From Citrobacter youngae (GTDB lineage: Bacteria > Pseudomonadota > Gammaproteobacteria > Enterobacterales > Enterobacteriaceae), in the NCBI RefSeq assembly GCF_003818115.1, contig NZ_RPOI01000003.1, forward strand, positions 62,001 through 126,000: a stretch of DNA of 64,000 nucleotides. The letters run 5' to 3'. Both the position numbers and the translations under genes were made by a program. This document shows positions 10,785 through 18,747 of this stretch, piece by piece; within the stretch, counting starts at the first letter, position 1; every line of letters begins with the position of its first letter. The notes beneath the pieces were generated by a model. The model was not told where the DNA came from and did no database searches. It was given only the letters and a program-made list of their open reading frames with translations.

Positions 10785-10852
10785 CCCACTCACCGGCACC
10801 AGGAACCGCTCACTGACACTTGGGACCGCTTAAGCTGACATACAACCACTCA
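10785..10852 (+). promoter_or_regulatory. Four BtsR-type direct repeats upstream of btsT
   Basis: The octamers CCCACTCA (10785), ACCGCTCA (10805), ACCGCTTA (10825) and ACCACTCA (10845) start exactly 20 bp apart. The pattern ACC(G/A)CT(C/T)A is the direct-repeat motif I recall for the LytTR regulator BtsR (YehT), which activates btsT (yjiY) when pyruvate is sensed. The rest of the 355-bp gap between tsr and btsT holds the tsr promoter and no credible gene. Confidence 0.7.
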
Positions 10853-10974
10853 CTTATTTACCTTACTTTACGCGCGTAACTCTCTGGCAAGATCCTCCCA
10901 ACATAGCAGTCAACTTATCTCCTCAAACACACAATCAACCCCCCAGCGGCCTCGGCCAATTATTAGGTTTTACT

Positions 10975-13125
10975 ATGGATACGAAAAAGATATTCAAGCA
11001 CATACCCTGGGTCATTCTCGGAATCATCGGTGCATTCTGCCTCTCGGTAGTGGCATTACGTCGGGGTGAACACATCAGCGCCCTGTGGATCGTGGTCGCC
11101 TCTGTCTCCGTTTATCTGGTGGCCTATCGTTACTACAGTCTCTACATCGCCCAAAAGGTGATGAAACTTGACCCGACGCGCGCCACGCCGGCGGTCATCA
11201 ACAATGATGGTCTGAACTACGTTCCAACCAACCGTAACGTATTGTTTGGTCACCACTTTGCCGCTATCGCCGGTGCGGGTCCGCTGGTTGGGCCGGTACT
11301 GGCCGCGCAGATGGGCTACCTGCCCGGTACGCTGTGGCTGCTGGCTGGCGTAGTGTTGGCCGGTGCGGTGCAGGACTTCATGGTGCTGTTTATCTCTTCT
11401 CGCCGTAACGGCGCCTCTCTGGGTGAGATGATCAAAGAAGAGATGGGCCCGGTGCCGGGAACCATTGCGCTGTTTGGCTGCTTCTTAATCATGATCATCA
11501 TCCTCGCGGTACTGGCACTGATCGTGGTGAAAGCACTGGCTGAAAGCCCGTGGGGTGTGTTCACCGTCTGCTCAACCGTACCTATCGCGCTGTTCATGGG
11601 GATCTACATGCGATTCCTGCGCCCAGGACGCGTGGGCGAAGTGTCGGTGATTGGTATTGTGTTGCTGGTTGCCTCCATCTACTTCGGCGGCGTGATTGCG
11701 CACGACCCGTACTGGGGCCCGGCGCTGACCTTTAAAGACACCACCATTACCTTCACCCTGATCGGTTACGCGTTTATCTCTGCGCTGCTGCCGGTATGGC
11801 TGATCCTCGCCCCGCGCGACTATCTGGCGACCTTCCTGAAAATCGGCGTTATCGTCGGTCTGGCGGTGGGGATTGTTATCCTCAACCCGGAACTGAAAAT
11901 GCCGGCGATGACCCAGTACGTTGATGGTACTGGCCCGCTGTGGAAAGGCGCACTGTTCCCGTTCCTGTTCATCACCATCGCGTGTGGTGCGGTATCTGGC
12001 TTCCACGCGCTGATCGCTTCCGGTACTACACCGAAGCTGCTGGCCTGTGAAACCGACGCGCGTTTCATTGGTTACGGCGCGATGCTGATGGAATCCTTCG
12101 TGGCGATTATGGCGCTGGTTGCTGCGTCCATCATCGAACCGGGTCTGTACTTCGCAATGAACACCCCGCCTGCGGGCCTTGGCATCACCATGCCGAACCT
12201 GCATGAAATGGGTGGCGAGAACGCGCCGCTGATTATGGCGCAGTTGAAAGACGTTACCGCACACGCAGCGGCAACCGTCAGCTCCTGGGGCTTTGTGATT
12301 TCGCCTGAGCAGATCCTGCAAACCGCGAAAGACATTGGCGAGCCGTCCGTTCTGAACCGCGCAGGTGGTGCACCGACGCTGGCTGTCGGTATCGCCCACG
12401 TGTTCCACAAAGTGCTGCCGATGGCTGACATGGGCTTCTGGTACCACTTCGGTATTCTGTTCGAAGCGCTGTTTATCCTGACCGCACTGGACGCCGGTAC
12501 CCGTTCTGGCCGCTTTATGCTGCAAGATTTACTGGGTAACTTCGTTCCATTCCTGAAGAAAACCGACTCTCTGGTTGCGGGTATCATTGGTACTGCGGGC
12601 TGCGTAGGCTTGTGGGGTTACCTGCTGTATCAAGGTGTTGTTGACCCGCTGGGCGGCGTTAAGAGCCTGTGGCCGCTGTTCGGTATCTCTAACCAGATGC
12701 TGGCTGCCGTGGCGCTGGTTCTCGGCACCGTGGTGCTGGTTAAAATGCAGCGCACCAAATACATCTGGGTTACCGTGGTTCCGGCAGTATGGCTGCTTAT
12801 CTGCACCACCTGGGCGCTGGGTCTGAAACTGTTCAGCACCAACCCACAGATGGAAGGCTTCTTCTTCATGGCGAATCAGTACAAAGAGAAGATTGCTAAC
12901 GGCGGCGAACTGACCGCTCAGCAGATTGCCAACATGAACCACATCGTCGTCAACAACTACACCAACGCAGGCTTGAGTATTCTGTTCCTGGTGGTGGTGT
13001 ACAGCATCATTTTCTACGGGTTCCGTACCTGGCAGAAAGCCCGCGCCATCGACGGTCGCTCTGATAAAGAGACGCCGTATGTACCGGTGCCGGAAGGCGG
13101 CGTGAAGACCTCTTCACACCACTAA
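10975..13125 (+). CDS. btsT: Pyruvate:H+ symporter BtsT (YjiY), CstA family
   Basis: High-affinity pyruvate importer of the peptide transporter CstA family, 716 residues, the E. coli BtsT length. Many membrane segments are visible. Family signatures include NRNVLFGHHFAAIAGAGPLVGPVLAAQMGY (positions about 87-116, with the HHFAAIAGAGP core) and FEALFILTALDAGTRSGRFMLQD. It begins an apparent unit with yjiX and yjiA, although a REP element lies between btsT and yjiX. Upstream BtsR-type repeats separate it from its paralogue cstA. Confidence 0.94.
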   Translation: MDTKKIFKHIPWVILGIIGAFCLSVVALRRGEHISALWIVVASVSVYLVAYRYYSLYIAQKVMKLDPTRATPAVINNDGLNYVPTNRNVLFGHHFAAIAGAGPLVGPVLAAQMGYLPGTLWLLAGVVLAGAVQDFMVLFISSRRNGASLGEMIKEEMGPVPGTIALFGCFLIMIIILAVLALIVVKALAESPWGVFTVCSTVPIALFMGIYMRFLRPGRVGEVSVIGIVLLVASIYFGGVIAHDPYWGPALTFKDTTITFTLIGYAFISALLPVWLILAPRDYLATFLKIGVIVGLAVGIVILNPELKMPAMTQYVDGTGPLWKGALFPFLFITIACGAVSGFHALIASGTTPKLLACETDARFIGYGAMLMESFVAIMALVAASIIEPGLYFAMNTPPAGLGITMPNLHEMGGENAPLIMAQLKDVTAHAAATVSSWGFVISPEQILQTAKDIGEPSVLNRAGGAPTLAVGIAHVFHKVLPMADMGFWYHFGILFEALFILTALDAGTRSGRFMLQDLLGNFVPFLKKTDSLVAGIIGTAGCVGLWGYLLYQGVVDPLGGVKSLWPLFGISNQMLAAVALVLGTVVLVKMQRTKYIWVTVVPAVWLLICTTWALGLKLFSTNPQMEGFFFMANQYKEKIANGGELTAQQIANMNHIVVNNYTNAGLSILFLVVVYSIIFYGFRTWQKARAIDGRSDKETPYVPVPEGGVKTSSHH

Positions 13126-13130
13126 CCTGA

Positions 13131-13218
13131 AGCCGGGTGGCGCGCTGCGCTCCCGGCCTACATCACTTAGTGCCGCAGTATGTAGGCCGGATAAGGCGCA
13201 AGCCGCCATCCGGCTTTA
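13131..13218. repeat. REP/BIME element between btsT and yjiX
   Basis: Two oppositely oriented REP units: AGCCGGGTGGCGCGCTGCGC with its partner around GCCGGATAAGGCGCAAGCC and CCATCCGGCTT. It lies inside the presumed btsT-yjiX transcript and may stabilise the upstream mRNA or reduce downstream expression. Confidence 0.8.
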
Positions 13219-13238
13219 TTCATTAACAGGACGGCAGA

Positions 13239-13433
13239 ATGTTTGGTACTTTAGGTCAGGCAAAAAAATATCTCGGTCAGGCGGCGAAGATGCTGATTGG
13301 CATTCCGGACTACGACAACTACGTCGAGCACATGAAGACCAACCATCCCGATAAGCCGTACATGACCTACGAAGAATTCTTCCGCGAGCGCCAGGAAGCC
13401 CGCTACGGTAGCGGCGGAAGCAGTTGCTGTTAG
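13239..13433 (+). CDS. yjiX: YbdD/YjiX family protein (DUF466)
   Basis: A 64-residue soluble protein of the YbdD/YjiX family, which accompanies CstA-type transporters (ybdD after cstA, yjiX after btsT). Visible features are [27 protein letters not shown], the family core, and a C-terminal GGSSCC-like tail (SGGSSCC at the end). It has a good AGGA ribosome site and lies 12 bases before yjiA. The molecular role is not known; genetic linkage suggests it assists the transporter. Confidence 0.9.
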   Translation: MFGTLGQAKKYLGQAAKMLIGIPDYDNYVEHMKTNHPDKPYMTYEEFFRERQEARYGSGGSSCC

Positions 13434-13445
13434 AAGGAGAAGTGA

Positions 13446-14402
13446 ATGACCCCGATTGCAGTTACCCTACTCACCGGTTTTCTTGGCGCGGGTAAAACCA
13501 CCCTGCTGCGCCATATTCTCAACGAGCAGCACGGTTACAAGATTGCCGTTATCGAAAACGAATTCGGCGAAGTCTCGGTGGACGATCAGCTGATTGGCGA
13601 TCGCGCCACGCAGATCAAAACCCTGACCAACGGCTGCATCTGCTGCACCCGTTCGAGCGAACTGGAAGACGCGCTGCTCGATCTGCTCGACAACCTCGAC
13701 AAAGGCACCATCAATTTCGATCGTCTGGTGATCGAATGCACCGGCATGGCCGATCCCGGCCCGATTATTCAGACCTTTTTCTCCCATGAAGTGATTTGCG
13801 AACGCTACCTGCTGGACGGCGTGATTGCGCTGGTTGACGCAGTGCATGCCGACGAACAGATGAACCAGTTCACCATCGCTCAGTCGCAGGTGGGCTATGC
13901 CGACCGAATTCTGCTGACCAAAACCGATGTGGCAGGCGAAAGCGAAAAACTGCTAGAGCGCCTGGCGCGCATCAACGCCCGCGCCCCGGTGTATACCGTC
14001 ACGCATGGCGATATCGATCTCTCGCTGCTGTTCGACACCAACGGTTTTATGCTGGAAGAGAACGTGGTCAGCGCCAAACCGCGCTTCCACTTTATCGCCG
14101 ACAAGCAGAACGATATCTCCTCGATCGTCGTCGAACTGGATTACCCGGTGAACATCAGCGACGTATCCCGGGTGATGGAAAACCTGCTGCTGGAATCCGC
14201 CGAGAAGCTGCTGCGCTACAAAGGGATGCTGTGGATTGAAGGCGAGCCAAACCGCCTGCTGTTCCAGGGCGTCCAGCGCCTGTACAGCGCCGACTGGGAC
14301 CGCCCGTGGGGCGACGAACAACCGTACAGCCAACTGGTGTTTATCGGCATCAATCTGCCGGAAGACGAGATCAGAGCGGCGTTTGCGGGGTTGAAAAAGT
14401 AG
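13446..14402 (+). CDS. yjiA: Zinc-binding GTPase YjiA (COG0523/CobW family)
   Basis: G3E-family P-loop GTPase, 318 residues. The Walker A motif is GFLGAGKTT (11-19), the metal-binding motif CICC (64-67) sits in the switch region, and the specificity motif TKTD is near residue 159. COG0523 proteins are metal chaperones or insertases; E. coli YjiA binds zinc and cobalt, but its client is unknown. It follows yjiX by 12 bases behind AGAAGGAGAAG, so the pair is cotranscribed. It is not adjacent to a zinc-regulated gene, and no Zur-like box was seen. Confidence 0.92.
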   Translation: MTPIAVTLLTGFLGAGKTTLLRHILNEQHGYKIAVIENEFGEVSVDDQLIGDRATQIKTLTNGCICCTRSSELEDALLDLLDNLDKGTINFDRLVIECTGMADPGPIIQTFFSHEVICERYLLDGVIALVDAVHADEQMNQFTIAQSQVGYADRILLTKTDVAGESEKLLERLARINARAPVYTVTHGDIDLSLLFDTNGFMLEENVVSAKPRFHFIADKQNDISSIVVELDYPVNISDVSRVMENLLLESAEKLLRYKGMLWIEGEPNRLLFQGVQRLYSADWDRPWGDEQPYSQLVFIGINLPEDEIRAAFAGLKK

Positions 14403-14460
14403 AATTCAAGAGCGGTGTTAATATTCTACACCGCATTTTATTATATTGTGGGTGTGTAAA

Positions 14461-14802
14461 ATGGAAAGAATACATTTCAGATTTAGGAAAACCAAAAAAT
14501 ATTCAATAATTCGCCCACAGTTTAAATTTTTCATAACTGACCTCGTGCAACTAAGCATGTTATTTGCGGTGATCGGATTCTTTAGTATTTGGATTTATTT
14601 AAGTAGAATAAACCAACTTAGTTTACTTACTTCTGCGCTATCAACACCTTCAACCTTACTCGCTGTATTCGCCTCAATATGTTTAATATTAACCAAATGG
14701 GGCATTCTTTTATCCATACCTTCAATTATATTTACATGGTCTACAAAAGCCAATAAAATTGATTATTTAGTAAAGCGACTATTTTTTCATTCATTATTTT
14801 AA
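14461..14802 (+). pseudogene. Membrane protein of unknown function, N-terminal part of a frameshifted gene
   Basis: A 113-residue reading frame beginning MERIHFRFRKTKKYS. It has two long hydrophobic segments (about residues 22-46 and 59-94) and ends at TAA 14800-14802. Its base composition is far more AT-rich than the flanking yjiA and marR operons. The frame is cut inside what would be a third membrane segment; restoring one T in the T6 run at 14782-14787 joins it smoothly to the next open frame (…LFFSFIILSIILAVLSC…). I therefore read it as the front half of one gene of about 373 residues. No family recognised. Confidence 0.5.
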
Positions 14803-15578
14803 GCATTATTCTCGCAGTGTTAAGTTGCGTCCCTGGAGACATTGCCATTCCATTGACGATTTATTGCATAATGCTCTACTGTTGCTATATCATATATCTC
14901 AAAACAATACCAACAGAAAAAAATTCCCTCACTATCTTTTGTACTGCATTGTTAATTAATTTCATTATGATTTTCATATTTAGCATATTATACAATAATA
15001 TGTCTTTACAGCAATATGAACGCCCGGAAAGAATATTCACACTCCTAATTGGACTAATAGTAGTATATACACCAATTGGAACGGTCGTTTGGTATATAAC
15101 TAAAGGAAAGAAAATAAAAATAAAAGAAATTGTTATGATTGCATTATTTAGCGTTTCAGTCTTGGTATATTCAACAACAATGTTTGCTAGTGGTATATTT
15201 ATAAAACTCAATGACTACAGCATGAGTTATGCAGGCTTGCGTGATAATAATTACCATTGGATTAAAATAAACCCTGGTGATTTCCCTGATAGTTGGTTAG
15301 ATAATTACAAAGGGATAAAAAAAACCACTAGCAATGGGCAAATATGGTTGCAAGGCTATTCACTATTTCAAAACAAAGATTATGCTTTTATTTGCTCACA
15401 AGAAACAATGAGCGAAATTAAAAAATACACTCGTTCTCGAATGATTCCTTTTTTCGATACACCGATTGGCTCAATGGATACGACATCATGTATTCTTACG
15501 GAAAATAAACCAGAAAATCATATACAGATGGAAAAATTCAATTTTCCCGATAATTTATTACCATCCAACAGAATTTAA
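14763..15578 (+). pseudogene. Membrane protein of unknown function, C-terminal part of the frameshifted gene
   Basis: The frame is open from 14763; an independent start would be GTG at 14817 (253 residues), but that lies in the middle of a membrane segment and has no good ribosome site. Further hydrophobic segments follow (LTIYCIMLYCCYIIYL, IFCTALLINFIMIFIFSILY, IFTLLIGLIVVYTPIGTVVWYI, IVMIALFSVSVLVYSTTMFASGIFI). Then comes a roughly 110-residue hydrophilic tail with YHWIKINPGDFPDSW, likely on one side of the membrane. AT-rich, and absent from this position in E. coli K-12. Function unknown. Confidence 0.5.
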
Positions 15579-15669
15579 TTTATAATTGATTTTCTCACTT
15601 ACATCTAATTCCGCTTAGGTATTATTTAAAATATGGAGAGAGACGCTCCCTCTCCTAAAACGTAATGTT

Positions 15670-16731
15670 TCACTCCACCACAAATCGTGTCGCCGCAAAA
15701 CAGTTGAAGATGCGATGCACCAGAAATACCAAGGTGAGCGTGGCCAGCAGCGCGACGGTAACGGAGGTGATGCGGTAGAGATCGCTGAACACCAGATCGC
15801 TGTCCGGATGCAGGTTCTGGCCGAACATAATGCCGATGGTGGTGATACTGGCAAAACCCACGCCCGCACCGACTTTTTCCATTACATGCAGGCGGGCGCT
15901 GAACGCCAGCCCGAGGCCAATCAGCGGCATCATCAGCAGCATATGGTTGCTGAAATCATACACCAGCAGTTGCACCAGCAGAATGTACAGACAAGCCAGC
16001 ACCACGCCGACCACACGCCAGAGAGAGCTCAACACCGCGCCGCGATAATGCATCGGAAAGAGGATCAAAATGCCCGCCATCAGCGCCGACAGCGAATCGC
16101 TCAGGTCACAAACCTGAAAGACCACAAAAATCATTGTCGCCACCGAACCGGAAAGCAGCGACTCGTGGCGAACCCGGGCGTCATCTTTCTCAATGCGCGG
16201 CGGCGGCTGGCGGGGCTCTGCATCCGGGATCAGATAATGCAGCAACGCGCTCAGCGCCACCGCCATGACGCAGGCTTCCATATTGGAGAACATCAGCGTA
16301 TGCCAGTTGGTGGTGGGATAGCTCATAAAGTTGAGCATCGTGCTCTGGCACACCACGCCCATTGAGCCGAACAGAAACAGCGGTCCTTTGCTCATCAAAC
16401 GAAAACGCATCACGTACAGGCCAAATACCACCAGTGTCATAATCAGCGGCCATTGTGAGAGATAGCCGACAATCAGTACCATTTCGACGCAATTCACCGC
16501 CGCGCTGAACACAAACTGTTTGGCCACATGGCGGTTGAACACCGGCACCAGCGACAGCAGCATCAGCGGATAAACCACAAAGAACACGCCGTACTGCACG
16601 TTGTAAAAGGTCGAGATACTCAGCGCGATTGTCCCGGCAACCGAGATACGCAGGGTCTGGCGAAAATCATTGGCGGTGTAGACAATATTCCCGTGCGGCG
16701 TAAAGACGTGGGCCAGGGTGTTAATAGACAT
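15670..16731 (-). CDS. DUF2955 inner-membrane protein (FUSC-like efflux component)
   Basis: Integral membrane protein of about 353 residues starting MSINTLAHVFTPHG. The start is chosen at 16731 because it overlaps the end of the upstream HlyD-type gene by 11 bases, giving translational coupling. There are two bundles of hydrophobic segments in the halves about 25-175 and 200-350, separated by a charged linker (EPRQPPPRIEKDDARVRHE). This resembles the fusaric-acid-resistance/AaeB architecture without its large cytoplasmic domain. It is the likely membrane partner of the adaptor encoded just upstream. Substrate unknown. Confidence 0.78.
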   Translation of the reverse strand: MSINTLAHVFTPHGNIVYTANDFRQTLRISVAGTIALSISTFYNVQYGVFFVVYPLMLLSLVPVFNRHVAKQFVFSAAVNCVEMVLIVGYLSQWPLIMTLVVFGLYVMRFRLMSKGPLFLFGSMGVVCQSTMLNFMSYPTTNWHTLMFSNMEACVMAVALSALLHYLIPDAEPRQPPPRIEKDDARVRHESLLSGSVATMIFVVFQVCDLSDSLSALMAGILILFPMHYRGAVLSSLWRVVGVVLACLYILLVQLLVYDFSNHMLLMMPLIGLGLAFSARLHVMEKVGAGVGFASITTIGIMFGQNLHPDSDLVFSDLYRITSVTVALLATLTLVFLVHRIFNCFAATRFVVE

Positions 16732-17788
16732 AGTGCAGCCAGCTGACAAGGTGGATCTGCGCCCCGGCAAAGGTGCGGGCGAACATCCCCTCGCTGTTGT
16801 ACAGCTGTACCGTGGCGCGTGCCCCGGTCGGCAACGGCGTGTCGAGCGGTTCGTTCAGCGCGACATGAATACGCATACGCTGGGCGTCGCGTACCCAGCG
16901 GGTAGACTGTTCCGGTTGCGACAGCTGGCCGTTAACCTGCTCCTGACCCGCCAGAATACCGGCATCGCTGCTGGTGACGCGGGCAGAGAAAACCTTGCCC
17001 GGCATGGCGTCGAACACTACGGCGGCATCAGTATCCACTTTAGTGTGGCGCAGGCTTTTCTCGCGAAAGTCGGCCACAATATCAGTCTGGTGGCTGACCA
17101 GCGCCAGCAATGGCGTGGCGGCGATGGCGTAAAGTCCGGGGCTGAGCTGGAGGTTGCTCACCGTGCCGTCGGTCTGTGCATACACTTTGCTCCAGCCGAG
17201 GTTCAGTTGCGCCTCTTCCAGCGCATTACGGTATTTTTGCAGCGTCACGTTGCGGTTTTCATCGCGCTCGCCGCGTTGGATCAGCAGGTTCTGAATACTG
17301 GCATTGAGCGCCGACACCGACTGCTCGCTGGTTTGCCAGGCGGTGCGCACCTTGTCGAGATCGGCTTGCGACACGTTCTGCATGGCGCTCAGGCGCTGAT
17401 AGCGGTCAAAGGTGGTCTTGTCGTTCCGGGCGTTGAATTGCGCGGTGCGCAGATTGGCACGCGCAGAGGCGATCTGCGCATCCAGCTGTTGGTTGCTCAG
17501 CTTTGCCTGCTCAAGGGCGATTTGCGCGGCTTCGACCTTATTGATAAACGGCGTCGGATCCAGTTCGTACAGCAAATCGCCCTTTTTCACCTGGCTATTG
17601 TTATGTACATGCACCTGCGAGACGTAGCCGGATACGCGTGAGGAAACAGGCGTTACCACACGCATCACCGTGGAGTCCGGCGTCAGCGGGATCCAGATAT
17701 CGGCAACGATAAACCAGGCGAATATAACCAGGAAAGCGGCAATACTCACCCTTACCCAACGGGCAAATTTTTGTTCTGGGGTCATCAT
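16721..17788 (-). CDS. HlyD/EmrA-family periplasmic adaptor subunit
   Basis: Membrane-fusion protein of 355 residues: one N-terminal membrane anchor (about 13-32, VSIAAFLVIFAWFIVADIWI), a split biotinyl-lipoyl domain (VSSRVSGYVSQVHVHNNSQVKKGDLL… and VYAQTDGTVSNLQLSPG), a long alpha-helical hairpin rich in Ala and Gln (about 85-190), and a beta-barrel domain. It links an inner-membrane pump to an outer-membrane channel. It lies between a MarR regulator (6 bp away) and the DUF2955 gene, forming a three-gene efflux operon; no outer-membrane factor is encoded nearby. Confidence 0.87.
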   Translation of the reverse strand: MMTPEQKFARWVRVSIAAFLVIFAWFIVADIWIPLTPDSTVMRVVTPVSSRVSGYVSQVHVHNNSQVKKGDLLYELDPTPFINKVEAAQIALEQAKLSNQQLDAQIASARANLRTAQFNARNDKTTFDRYQRLSAMQNVSQADLDKVRTAWQTSEQSVSALNASIQNLLIQRGERDENRNVTLQKYRNALEEAQLNLGWSKVYAQTDGTVSNLQLSPGLYAIAATPLLALVSHQTDIVADFREKSLRHTKVDTDAAVVFDAMPGKVFSARVTSSDAGILAGQEQVNGQLSQPEQSTRWVRDAQRMRIHVALNEPLDTPLPTGARATVQLYNSEGMFARTFAGAQIHLVSWLHYVY

Positions 17789-17794
17789 AATTTT

Positions 17795-18259
17795 TTAGTG
17801 TTGATTGTCTTCTTCGCGGATTGTCCGCAAATTGCAGGCGAGTTGATTTAAGGTCGAGCTGAAGGCGGCAAGCTCCGCTTCGGGGATGGTACACGTGACG
17901 CGATGTTGGTAGTTCTCAATCACCCGGTTTAGTTCTTCCAGCCTTGCGCGGCCTTGCTCGGTCAGCGTGAGCAGGCGAATGCGTTTGTCATAAGGCGATG
18001 TGGAACGCAGCAGATAGCCGTGCTTTTCCAGCTGTGAGAGGGTGCGCATCAGCGGCGGCAGTTCAATACCCTGCACCTCTGCCAGTTCACTGACCGAGAC
18101 GTTGTCTCCCAGTTGATACAGCTGCATCAGTACCGTCCAGCTTGACTGCGTCAGGCCAGTGTCGGTAATGGCTGCATCAATAATGGCCCGCCACTGGCGC
18201 ACCACCATTGCCATGCGCATCCCCATCGGGCGGCGGGCAAACAGTTCATCTTCAGTCAT
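17795..18259 (-). CDS. MarR-family transcriptional regulator
   Basis: A 154-residue winged-helix regulator. The recognition region is VSVSELAEVQGIELPPLMRTLSQLEKHGYLLRS, followed by the wing (SPYDKRIRLLTLTEQGRARLEEL), whose DxR signature is typical of MarR/SlyA proteins. It is the first gene of the operon with the HlyD adaptor and DUF2955 pump, so it is probably an autorepressor relieved by a toxic substrate. A perfect inverted repeat upstream (18292-18311) is a good operator candidate. Confidence 0.88.
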   Translation of the reverse strand: MTEDELFARRPMGMRMAMVVRQWRAIIDAAITDTGLTQSSWTVLMQLYQLGDNVSVSELAEVQGIELPPLMRTLSQLEKHGYLLRSTSPYDKRIRLLTLTEQGRARLEELNRVIENYQHRVTCTIPEAELAAFSSTLNQLACNLRTIREEDNQH

Positions 18260-18291
18260 GTATCCTTCCCCTCATCGCTGAGAAGAAAATA

Positions 18292-18311
18292 ATACTTATC
18301 AGGGTAAGTAT
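18292..18311. promoter_or_regulatory. Candidate MarR operator
   Basis: ATACTTA-N6-TAAGTAT, a perfect 7-bp inverted repeat whose half-site spacing suits a winged-helix dimer, 33-52 bp upstream of the marR start codon, where it would overlap a promoter. This assignment is by position only. Confidence 0.55.
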
Positions 18312-18361
18312 CAAGAAACAGACTAATCAGAAGCATGAATTGATAAATACCATGAATACAA

Positions 18362-18393
18362 AAGAGGCCGGGTGGTAGCCCCCGGCCTTTGTT
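18362..18393 (-). terminator. Intrinsic terminator downstream of yjiS
   Basis: GGCCGGG/CCCGGCC stem around 18367-18389 with an A-rich plus-strand flank (U-rich on the minus strand), placed just after the yjiS stop. It separates yjiS from the marR operon on the same strand. Confidence 0.65.
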
Positions 18394-18405
18394 GGTGAAG
18401 AAAAA

Positions 18406-18570
18406 TCACTCCACCTGATCGCGTCGCAGCCCGACATCCCGCAACCGCTCGTCGCTCATCTGCTGCAATAAGCGCCGCGTTTGCGCCCGCAAATGCCAGC
18501 GTTTTATCACCTGCCAGATCTGCACAAATCCAATAAACGGCTGCTTTGCTTTATTTTCGTGAAATTCCAT
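18406..18570 (-). CDS. yjiS: DUF1127 domain protein YjiS
   Basis: A 54-residue basic protein, MEFHENKAKQPF at the start and LRDVGLRRDQVE at the end, matching E. coli YjiS in length and sequence. The DUF1127 core is RRLLQQMSDERLRDVGL. The ATG at 18570 is chosen because it follows a strong GGAGG sequence (minus strand), whereas upstream in-frame starts have none. DUF1127 proteins in other bacteria have been linked to RNA and phosphate metabolism; the role of YjiS is not known. It is divergent from yjiR. Confidence 0.85.
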   Translation of the reverse strand: MEFHENKAKQPFIGFVQIWQVIKRWHLRAQTRRLLQQMSDERLRDVGLRRDQVE

Positions 18571-18656
18571 ACCTTGCCTCCCCGTCTTGCCAGAGGCTTT
18601 ATCTTCACGGATTTGGCCAGGCACAATACAGACTCACAAAGTACTTTTCTTTAACA

Positions 18657-18725
18657 TACAGATTGGTTAAAAAGGATTCTGCATCGCATTAATTACGCCA
18701 ATCTGTACTGGTTTTTTAATCTGTA
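18657..18725. promoter_or_regulatory. Candidate YjiR (MocR-type) operator between yjiS and yjiR
   Basis: TACAGATTGG (18657-18666) and its exact reverse complement CCAATCTGTA (18698-18707) form a 10-bp inverted repeat. A further direct copy, AATCTGTA, lies at 18718-18725, 18 bp after the same octamer in the second site. MocR regulators commonly bind such mixed direct/inverted repeats at a divergent promoter, which fits the position. Confidence 0.55.
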
Positions 18726-18747
18726 TGGTACCCATGAGGGATACAGC

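Noticed and set aside
11572-12525. Long open frame antisense to btsT
   Set aside because: Shadow of the GC-rich codon pattern of btsT; product is His/Arg/Gln-rich and resembles no protein.
14781-14787. Programmed -1 frameshift at A-TTT-TTT in the membrane gene
   Set aside because: The heptamer does not satisfy X-XXY-YYZ with identical X bases, so re-pairing in the P site would be poor. A simple indel is more likely.
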